Both the position numbers and the translations under genes were made by a program. Of a stretch of 64,000 bases of DNA, positions 17,794-24,230 are shown one piece after another. Position 1 is the stretch's first letter. Each line of letters begins with the position of its first letter. The notes under the pieces are model-generated. The model worked only from the letters and a program-made list of their open reading frames with translations. It ran no database searches and was not told where the DNA came from. The DNA is from Angelobacter sp036557225. Its GTDB lineage: Bacteria > Acidobacteriota > Terriglobia > Terriglobales > Acidobacteriaceae. The stretch lies in the NCBI GenBank assembly GCA_036557225.1, contig DATBHX010000071.1, forward strand, positions 1-64,000, written 5' to 3'.

Positions 17794-18858
17794 TCATCTT
17801 AAAGCCTGCGGGGCCAGTTGCGCGGGATGGCGGGCAAATTTTGCCAGCCGGAGAAGTTCCTGACAAATGCGATCGGTGGCGTGCCGGGCGTAATGGCTTT
17901 CCAGAATATAGTTGCCGGCGATGCATTTCACGCCCATCTGCTCTATGACAGCGATGTCGGCGTGTACCTGTTCCGCGTGCTCTTCCGCATAGCGAACGCG
18001 CATGCTGGCGGAGACCTCAGCGGTATTCACCAGTGCATAGTCGAGGATCCTGCCGGATGAATGGTTGAAGAGCGCCTTAATGTGATCCGAGGCAGTCATG
18101 TTGAGACTCTCATTGGCCTCGGTCATCAGGTTGCAGATGAAGACGCGGACAGCGTGAGAAGCGGCGATGGCTTCTGCGATCCCGCGGACCAGCAGGTTGG
18201 GGACAAGGCTGGTGAAGAGAGAGCCCGGCCCCATGGTGATCACGTCAGCCGAAGCGATGGCATCGAGTGTCTGCGCCAACGGCTCAGGGTTCGCCGGAAC
18301 CATCTGCAGCTCAACAATGCGGCGCTGGCTGGCGTTGATGCTGGTTTCGCCCAAGACATGTGAGCCATCGTCCATGATGGCTTCCAGCTGCACGTTGGCG
18401 GAGGTGGCGGGAAGAATGTGCGCGCGCGTAGCCAGAATTTCCGAGGCCTTTTTCACGGCGACCGCAAAGTCGCCGGTCATGGCTGTGAGAGCGGCCAGAA
18501 ACAGGTTGCCGAAGTTGTGACCTTCAAGATCGCCGCTGCTCGAGAAGCGATACTGAAAGAGCTTTGACAGCAGGTTTTCGTCTTCAGAGACAGCAACCAG
18601 GCAGTTGCGTACGTCACCAGGCGGCAGCATACCCAGCTCGCGGCGAAGACGTCCGCTGGAACCGCCATCGTCGCTGACGGTGACGATGGCCGTGAGATCA
18701 GAGATGAATTGCCCTTCCGGCGGAGCTTCACCGGCGTGCACTGTGTATTGCTTGAGTCCTTTGAGCAGAGTGGAAAGACCTGTCCCGCCCCCGATCGCTA
18801 CCACACGAATCCCGTTGGGCAATCGGCCCCGGATCTGCTCTTCGTGGGAGGCCATCAA
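17794..18858 (-). CDS. yvcK: YvcK family protein (CofD-like, UDP-sugar-binding)
   Basis: 354 residues with the CofD/YvcK Rossmann-like core: VVAIGGGTGLSTLLKGLK at the N-terminus, TVSDDGGSSGRLRRELG, PPGDVRNCLVAVS, LEGHNFGNLFLAALT, TMGPGSLFTSLVPNLLV and CNLMTEANES. In Bacillus and mycobacteria YvcK/CuvA proteins bind UDP-GlcNAc-type sugars and govern cell wall growth on gluconeogenic carbon. Here the gene is 7 bp upstream of glmU, whose product is UDP-GlcNAc, which fits that role. Two adjacent ATGs (18858, 18855) can serve as start. The TPR gene lies 6 bp upstream. Confidence 0.93.
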   Translation of the reverse strand: MMASHEEQIRGRLPNGIRVVAIGGGTGLSTLLKGLKQYTVHAGEAPPEGQFISDLTAIVTVSDDGGSSGRLRRELGMLPPGDVRNCLVAVSEDENLLSKLFQYRFSSSGDLEGHNFGNLFLAALTAMTGDFAVAVKKASEILATRAHILPATSANVQLEAIMDDGSHVLGETSINASQRRIVELQMVPANPEPLAQTLDAIASADVITMGPGSLFTSLVPNLLVRGIAEAIAASHAVRVFICNLMTEANESLNMTASDHIKALFNHSSGRILDYALVNTAEVSASMRVRYAEEHAEQVHADIAVIEQMGVKCIAGNYILESHYARHATDRICQELLRLAKFARHPAQLAPQALR

Positions 18859-18864
18859 ACCTCT

Positions 18865-19509
18865 TTAGTGTTTCCTGGATTCGGAAGGTTGATCAGTTGG
18901 CTCGGGATAAAGCAACTCGGTAAAACGTGGATCGTCCGCCATGTTCTGGAAGTCAGAGTCATTCCGCGCCTGAAAACGGTTCTGGGGATTCAAGCGGATG
19001 GCTTCACCCAGATTCTTGAGAGACGCTTCCACCTGGCCGGTGAGACAATCCACCACGGCCATGCCGTAATACGCGAAGTCAGCCTTGGCATTCTGCTTGA
19101 GGATCTTCTCCAGATGTCCGCGCGCCTGATCAAACTGTCCGGAGTTCATCAGGGAGACAGCATAGTCAAAATGTTCTTCGTGGGTTTTGAAGCTCGTGGC
19201 AGCACCGGCAAGCTGCTGGTTGCATAGATTCAGATGGACGCGAGCGCGGTCCATGAGCTCCCTGGTACCACCGGCAATGATCTTCTCCAGGAGCGTCTTT
19301 GCTTTTTCGAATTTATGCTCCTGCATGGCCTTGATAGCGCCTTCGTAATTTTGCACAGCTTGTGCAAAACCAGGATCTTCCTTGAAGGTCGGCTTTTGCG
19401 GCGCGGCAGGCGGCTTCTTCCCAGACATCGTCGTTCTATTCCTAATATCTTTTGTTTTGTTATGTTTAGCAGGCAAATGCTTAACACTTCCTGCCACTTT
19501 TTTCTTCAT
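18865..19509 (-). CDS. TPR-repeat protein upstream of yvcK
   Basis: 214 residues with a basic N-terminus and about four helix-pair repeats: FAQAVQNYEGAIKAMQEHKFEKAKTLLEKI, then DYAVSLMNSGQFDQARGHLEKIL and FAYYGMAVVDCLTGQVEASLKNLGEAIRLNP. It looks cytoplasmic, a likely protein-binding scaffold. The ATG at 19509 has AAGGAAA about 7 bases upstream; an internal ATG at 19428 (MSGKKPP) is a possible alternative. First gene of the tight TPR-yvcK-glmU operon, suggesting a partner or regulator of envelope precursor supply; this is inference from position. Confidence 0.82.
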   Translation of the reverse strand: MKKKVAGSVKHLPAKHNKTKDIRNRTTMSGKKPPAAPQKPTFKEDPGFAQAVQNYEGAIKAMQEHKFEKAKTLLEKIIAGGTRELMDRARVHLNLCNQQLAGAATSFKTHEEHFDYAVSLMNSGQFDQARGHLEKILKQNAKADFAYYGMAVVDCLTGQVEASLKNLGEAIRLNPQNRFQARNDSDFQNMADDPRFTELLYPEPTDQPSESRKH

Positions 19510-19591
19510 TCTGTTGTTTCCTTGAAGCCCACATCAGAATAGCGGGAAGTTGGGGCTGTGGAAATCAGACTGTCGAGCAATTCTCTAAGCG

Positions 19592-19619
19592 AAAGGGCTG
19601 CTTAGGGTTGCAGCCCTTT
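19592..19619 (-). terminator. Stem-loop terminator after the PCYCGC-type gene
   Basis: AAAGGGCTGC (19592-19601) and GCAGCCCTTT (19610-19619) form a perfect 10-bp stem with an 8-base loop, between the stop of the minus-strand gene at 19670 and the start of the TPR gene. The T-tract is short, so strength is uncertain. Confidence 0.65.
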
Positions 19620-19669
19620 ATACGCAGAAATTGAGCATGCGTCAACTGCACCAAAAACAGTGCAAAACC

Positions 19670-20116
19670 TTACTGAATCGGAGGCACGTTCTGCAAGTCG
19701 ATCATCTGGAAGTCGCCGCGCATGATGCCATCACGAATCATCTTCGCGGTCCAGCCTTTTTTCGATTGCCGATAAGCATAAAGCGCTTCCTGCATGCAGG
19801 TGCCGCAGTTGGCTCCATGCGTGCCCTCAAAGCAGCTGCGCAGGCTGGCGTGGCCATGGTTGCGATCGCAGTAGCAGTAGCAAGGCATCTGGTAGACCAC
19901 GGAAGAAACTTTGGCCGCAGCCGCATAAGCTGCTTTTTGCGCCGGCTGGGTCAGGCCTTGCTCAGCCAGCTGCTTCTCCGTCAGGATCGGCGGAAGCTTG
20001 GTTGCCGCGATAGGCGCGGTCGCATGGAAAGCGGGCGGCGGATTCGATGCTGCAAGCTGGGCGTGGGTCATGGCAGCGGCGAGCGCAATCGTTACAAGAG
20101 CTAGAAAGTGCTTCAT
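19670..20116 (-). CDS. Exported PCYCGC-motif protein
   Basis: 148 residues with a signal peptide (about 1-19, AAAMTHAQ). The core has QMPCYCYCDRNHGHASLRSC, then GANCGTCMQEA, matching the plan of the 'PCYCGC motif' family (CYC-x-C, distal CxxC). Here the motif reads PCYCYC, with Tyr in place of Gly. Six clustered Cys and two His suggest metal binding or redox function outside the cytoplasm; function in the family is unknown. The gene is monocistronic, with a hairpin downstream. Confidence 0.78.
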   Translation of the reverse strand: MKHFLALVTIALAAAMTHAQLAASNPPPAFHATAPIAATKLPPILTEKQLAEQGLTQPAQKAAYAAAAKVSSVVYQMPCYCYCDRNHGHASLRSCFEGTHGANCGTCMQEALYAYRQSKKGWTAKMIRDGIMRGDFQMIDLQNVPPIQ

Positions 20117-20239
20117 AAGGAGCCTATTTTACTCCAGAAGGAGCAGGTCTCAAAAGCGATTCGCGCATCAGTTAGCGTCCTAAATCAGGACACTTACTTC
20201 AGGAGCAAGGAGCGCTACCAGGCAGGCCGGTAACACGGA

Positions 20240-20245
20240 TATAAT
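20240..20245 (+). promoter_or_regulatory. Probable -10 element of lepB
   Basis: A perfect TATAAT lies 27 bases before the lepB ATG. No good -35 box is seen at 16-18 bases, so the promoter may be weak or need an activator. Confidence 0.4.
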
Positions 20246-20271
20246 CTAGTTTCGACGAGAGTTGAGGCTGA

Positions 20272-20862
20272 ATGGAAACACCTGAAATCCAGGGCGCTCC
20301 CCTGCAAGATGAACCCAAACCCCCTGCGGCGGTTACGCCGGAATCGGCCGGCTTGCGCACGCTGCGCACCTGGGCCCGGGACCTGTTCTTTTCCATTTTG
20401 GTTTCGTTCTTCATCATTTTGTTTATCTATCAACCGGTGAAGGTTGAGGGCGGAAGCATGGAGCCTGGCCTGGAAGACCAGGAGCGTATCTTCATCAACA
20501 AGCTGGTCTACCGCTTTGAGAGCATCGAGCGCGGTGACATTGTGGTCTTCCATTATCCACGCGACGTGCGCAAAAGTTTCATCAAACGAGTGATTGGCCT
20601 GCCGGGTGACCGCATCCGTATTCTGTCTGGTCACGTGTACGTAAACGGCGTGGCGCTGCCCGAACCCTACGTGCCTGACGACTACCAGGATGCGCGCTCT
20701 TATTCTGAGACTGTGGTTCCCGCCAACGCCTATTTCGTTCTTGGCGACCATCGCAACAGCTCCAATGACAGCCGTGAGTTCGGTCCGATCATGCGCGGCT
20801 ATATTTACGGCAAAGCCGTTTTTGGATATTGGCCGATGGAAAAAATGGGAGTTCTGCACTGA
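20272..20862 (+). CDS. lepB: Signal peptidase I
   Basis: Cleaves Sec and Tat signal peptides at the outer face of the inner membrane. 196 residues with one N-terminal transmembrane segment (about 38-54) and the S26 motifs: GGSMEPGL with nucleophile Ser62, ERGDIVVFHYP, the general base Lys105 in FIKRVIGLPGD, and FVLGDHRNSSNDSREFG. All catalytic residues are present. The short length and single membrane segment match the Bacillus/acidobacterial type rather than the longer E. coli form. Monocistronic; a 7-bp periodic repeat begins 7 bp after the stop. Confidence 0.95.
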   Translation: METPEIQGAPLQDEPKPPAAVTPESAGLRTLRTWARDLFFSILVSFFIILFIYQPVKVEGGSMEPGLEDQERIFINKLVYRFESIERGDIVVFHYPRDVRKSFIKRVIGLPGDRIRILSGHVYVNGVALPEPYVPDDYQDARSYSETVVPANAYFVLGDHRNSSNDSREFGPIMRGYIYGKAVFGYWPMEKMGVLH

Positions 20863-20868
20863 AACAAG

Positions 20869-20896
20869 CAATTGGCAACTAGCAATCAGCAACCAG
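20869..20896 (+). repeat. Heptamer tandem repeat after lepB
   Basis: Four consecutive 7-bp units on the theme CAAnnnG (CAATTGG, CAACTAG and so on) directly follow the lepB gene. Each unit keeps CAA at the start and G at the end. Confidence 0.75.
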
Positions 20897-21054
20897 CCAA
20901 AGCAATAACGACCCTGCTCGCGCCGCACGTCTCTTCACGCAAAAACAAAAAAGAACCCAGACTCAGCTGTGGATATCCAAACAGATAGGGAATGAAATCT
21001 GACTCGTCGAGCGGCGTAAAGCCAGAACGCTCGCGGCATCTACAGGGAGAATCG

Positions 21055-21585
21055 GTGTTTACTAATTTGAAGGTTGCTCTGATCCGCAAGTTCACCAGAA
21101 AACGCCTGGGGAAAGACATTGCTCCGCTCACGACAACTGCCACCCATCCCGGTGTTCTTATTCCGTATGCCAGGTTCAGCATGGCTTTGGAGAAAACTAA
21201 TCTGGTCCCCGCGAAGTTGAAGGTGCTCGGACAAATTAGGGCGGCCAAGCTGGTGGAATGTCCTTTTTGAATCGATATCAACTCTGCCGGGGGCAGACTT
21301 GCAGGCTTGAGTGACGATCAGATACGCAATCTGAATTGGTATGCCGAGAGCAATTTGTTCAGCGCCGATGAAAAGCTGGTGCTGGAATTAGCGGATGCGC
21401 TTACAGCGACACCGGCCAAGGTGACGCCTGAATTACGTGAGCGCCTGCAGAAGCGTTTCTCTACGCCGCAACTGGTTGAACTGGGCGCAGCCATTGCCTG
21501 GGAAAATTATCGCGCGCGTTCTAATCGGGTATTCGGCTTTGGCAGCGAAGGCTTCTACAAGCCAAAGGTGGAAGCGGCAGGATAA
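21055..21585 (+). CDS. AhpD-like (carboxymuconolactone decarboxylase family) protein, candidate selenoprotein with CxxU
   Basis: One reading frame of 177 codons interrupted only by TGA at 21268-21270. Upstream it reads KLKVLGQIRAAKLVECPF, downstream IDINSAGGRLAGLSDDQIRNL; joined, this is a single AhpD/CMD domain with the expected ExxCxxC-type redox motif, here E68-C69-P-F-(TGA72). The TGA is exactly where the second Cys belongs, so the product would have Cys69-x-x-Sec72. A 6-bp stem with a GGG loop (21283-21297) begins 12 nt after the TGA, as in bacterial SECIS elements. The proposed start is the GTG at 21055, with AGGGAG 5 to 6 bases upstream; an ATG at 20992 is possible. If not decoded as selenocysteine it would be a one-base nonsense mutant (Cys TGC/TGT to TGA). 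The rest of the frame is intact with ordinary codon use, which favours function. Sec decoding genes are not in this window. Confidence 0.75.
21271..21297 (+). promoter_or_regulatory. SECIS-like hairpin downstream of in-frame TGA
   Basis: TCTGCC (21283-21288), loop GGG (21289-21291), GGCAGA (21292-21297). The apical loop starts 18 nt after the TGA and opens with G, both within the published bacterial SECIS consensus (loop 16-37 nt from UGA, G among the first two loop bases). Confidence 0.6.
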
Positions 21586-21646
21586 TTCTTATACACGCGA
21601 ATTGCCTGCCGATGCCGCTGCTGAAGTGCTGCGCTAGGCGGCACGT

Positions 21647-24115
21647 TTACTCATAGCGTAGGGAGATCATGGGATCGATGCGCGCTGCGCGACGGGCTGG
21701 AATATAGCTGGCCAAAAGCGCAACAGCAAGCAGAAGCAAGGCAATCGCCGAGAAGGTCAGGGGATCAGTTGAGCGAACATCGAAGAGCAGGCTGCTGACC
21801 AGCCTTGAGAAGGCGAACGCAGCGACCAATCCCAGTCCAATGCCGCAACCAGCCAGCAACATGCCCTGCTCGATTACCAGCCGGAGAATGCCGCGCTGTG
21901 ATGCTCCGAGCGCCAGGCGAATGCCGATTTCGCGCGTGCCCTGGCTCACCAGATAGGCCATCACGCCGTAAATGCCGATGGTCGCCAATGCGAGGGCGAA
22001 GGCGGCAAAGAGCGCCAGCAGTATGGTGGAGAAGCGACGCCGTGCCAGCGACTCTGCGACACGCTGCTCCATGGTGAGCACGCGGTACATCGGCAGGTCA
22101 GGATCAAGTTCATGGAGCTGAGTCTTGACCGCGGCGGCAAGCGAAGCCGGATCATTTGCACTGCGGACCACCACGTTCATGGCGCGGCCGGTGTGCTGGC
22201 TCTGCGGCAGATAGAGCGCGATGCGCGAGTCGGCATCCAGCGTGTACTGCTTGATGCGTCCGACGACGCCGACCACGGTCGCCCATTCAGGTTTGGAAGC
22301 AAGGTCGCCAAAGCTGACGCGTTTGCCCAGCGGGTCCTGGTTGGGCCAAAGCTGCTGCGCCATGAATTCGTCCACGACGATGACCTGAGGCTTGTCGGGT
22401 GTGTCCTGCTCATTGAAGAGACGGCCCTGGAGCAGCGGGATCTGCATAGTCTCAAAGTAGTGGCCTGCGACCACGCGTTCGTCGGCGTTGATGAAGTTTT
22501 CTCCGGGCTGAAGGACGCGGCCTTCGACGGTGATCGGCCCCCAGGCATACATTTCGCTTAGCGGCAGCGAGGAGACACCGCCGGCTGAGGTTACGCCGGG
22601 CAATCGCTCCAGTCGCTCCCAGAGCTGGCGATAGGTGGAACGCACGAGCTGCGGATCTTTGTATTTGTCGCCGCTCATGGTGAGCTCCATGGTGAGGACG
22701 TTGGTGTAGGTAAACCCCGGAGAGACGTTCTGCAGGCGCACAAAGCTGCGGATCAGCAGGCCCGCGCCAATCAGCACGACGACGGAGATAGCAAGCTCAG
22801 CAATCACCAGCAGCCGGCGAAGGCTGTTGCCGCGTCCCCACACGGCGCTGGCGCCGGCGGAGCCGCGATCGGCTTCCTTGAGAGAGGTCAGCAGATCGAG
22901 ACGTGAAACACGAAGCGCGGGCGCGAGCCCGAATAAGATACCGGAAGCGACGGAGATCAGCAGGGTGAACAAGAGCGCATCCATGCGGATGCCAATCTCT
23001 GCCAGGCGAGGAACACTTTTCGAACCCAGGACGTGAAGCGCGTTCATGCCGAGGATGGCAAGAAGCACGCCCAATGCGCCTCCGCAGAGAGCGAGCAAGA
23101 CACTTTCCGTCAGCAGCTGGCGAATGATGCGGCCAGCGCTGGCGCCCACCGCAGTGCGAACAGCAATTTCTTTTTGCCGGCCAAGCGCGCGCGATAGCAG
23201 AAGATTGGCGACGTTGACGCAGGCAATCAGCAACACGCATCCAACCGCGCCAAGCAAAATGAAAAGCGGACGACGGGCGTTGCCTACGACCTGCTCCTGC
23301 AGCGGAACAATGTTGAAGGTCAAACTTCCGTTGGGCGGGTAGACCTCCGGATGGTCGTGGCGAAGGCGGGCGGTGATGGTGTCCATTTCAGCGCGGGCCT
23401 GAGGAAGAGAAATGCCGGGCTTGAGCCGGCCGATGATGTTGTAGTCCTCATGACCGCGGACGTTGGCGGCGCTGGCAGGAAGCGGCAGCGGTACAAAGAT
23501 GTCAGCCTGCTCGGTGCCATAGAGCAGGGGCAGAACTTCCTGCGGCAAGGCAAAGTTCCGCGGAAGTATGCCCACGACCTGATAGGACGCGCCGTTGAGA
23601 GTGATGGCGCGGCCAACAACTCGGGGATCAGCGCCGAAGCGCCGCGCCCACATACCGTAAGTCAAGACGGCGGTGTTCGCCTGGCCGGGTGAGTCTTCCG
23701 CTGCGGTGAAGAGCCGCCCTTCGAACGGCTGCGCGCCCAGCATGGGCAGCAGAGCGGAAGAGACGCGCATCACGCCGACCCGCTCGGGATCGCCCGTGCC
23801 GGTGAGATTGAAGTTGCCGCCGATAGCGATGGCCACCTGCTCGAATCCCTGGTGGCCATTCTTGATATCGAAATATTGGGCGGTGGAGAACCAATCCTGG
23901 GTGATGCCGAGTCCCGGCGAGGTGTTCCACAGAATCACGAGACGATCTGCGTCCTTATATGGCAAAGGATGGAGCAACAGCGCGCTGATGAGGCTGAAGA
24001 TGGCAGTATTGGCGCCAATGCCGATGGCCAGAGACAGCACCGCAGCCGCAGTAAAGCCCGGGGTCTTCAAGAATGCGCGCAGGGCGTAACGAAGATCGCG
24101 GCCAAGGGAGCTCAT
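21647..24115 (-). CDS. ADOP-type ABC transporter permease (MacB/FtsX family)
   Basis: 822 residues in the duplicated permease plan found in large numbers in acidobacteria. The N-terminus has a short motif DLRYALRAFLKTPGFTAAAVLSLAIGIGA, first transmembrane helix, then a MacB-like periplasmic domain (to about 270), an FtsX unit of three helices with LFILLGAVGCVLLIACVNVANLL, a second MacB-like periplasmic domain (about 470-690: SAGGVSSLPLSEMYAWG) and a second FtsX unit ending ARIDPMISLRYE. Such proteins act with a MacB-type ATPase in efflux or lipoprotein-type mechanotransmission, but no ATPase gene is adjacent. Substrate unknown. Confidence 0.93.
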   Translation of the reverse strand: MSSLGRDLRYALRAFLKTPGFTAAAVLSLAIGIGANTAIFSLISALLLHPLPYKDADRLVILWNTSPGLGITQDWFSTAQYFDIKNGHQGFEQVAIAIGGNFNLTGTGDPERVGVMRVSSALLPMLGAQPFEGRLFTAAEDSPGQANTAVLTYGMWARRFGADPRVVGRAITLNGASYQVVGILPRNFALPQEVLPLLYGTEQADIFVPLPLPASAANVRGHEDYNIIGRLKPGISLPQARAEMDTITARLRHDHPEVYPPNGSLTFNIVPLQEQVVGNARRPLFILLGAVGCVLLIACVNVANLLLSRALGRQKEIAVRTAVGASAGRIIRQLLTESVLLALCGGALGVLLAILGMNALHVLGSKSVPRLAEIGIRMDALLFTLLISVASGILFGLAPALRVSRLDLLTSLKEADRGSAGASAVWGRGNSLRRLLVIAELAISVVVLIGAGLLIRSFVRLQNVSPGFTYTNVLTMELTMSGDKYKDPQLVRSTYRQLWERLERLPGVTSAGGVSSLPLSEMYAWGPITVEGRVLQPGENFINADERVVAGHYFETMQIPLLQGRLFNEQDTPDKPQVIVVDEFMAQQLWPNQDPLGKRVSFGDLASKPEWATVVGVVGRIKQYTLDADSRIALYLPQSQHTGRAMNVVVRSANDPASLAAAVKTQLHELDPDLPMYRVLTMEQRVAESLARRRFSTILLALFAAFALALATIGIYGVMAYLVSQGTREIGIRLALGASQRGILRLVIEQGMLLAGCGIGLGLVAAFAFSRLVSSLLFDVRSTDPLTFSAIALLLLAVALLASYIPARRAARIDPMISLRYE

Positions 24116-24130
24116 ACGGTGGCAATCGTA

Positions 24131-24157
24131 TCACGCACCCTAATCACGCACCCCTAA
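24131..24157. repeat. Short tandem duplication upstream of the permease gene
   Basis: TCACGCACCCTAA (24131-24143) is followed at once by TCACGCACCCCTAA (24144-24157), differing by one inserted C. It lies just upstream of the permease start codon on the minus strand. Confidence 0.7.
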
Positions 24158-24230
24158 TGTCGCAACCCATGGCCGCGGTTTCGTGCCTATTGCTCGCGAT
24201 CATTTCGTCCCGGCGATCGCCGCCGCAGTG

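Noticed and set aside
21055..21585. Simple pseudogene reading of the AhpD-like gene
   Set aside because: Kept as an alternative only: the sole defect is a TGA at the redox Cys position and a SECIS-like hairpin follows, so selenocysteine is more likely.
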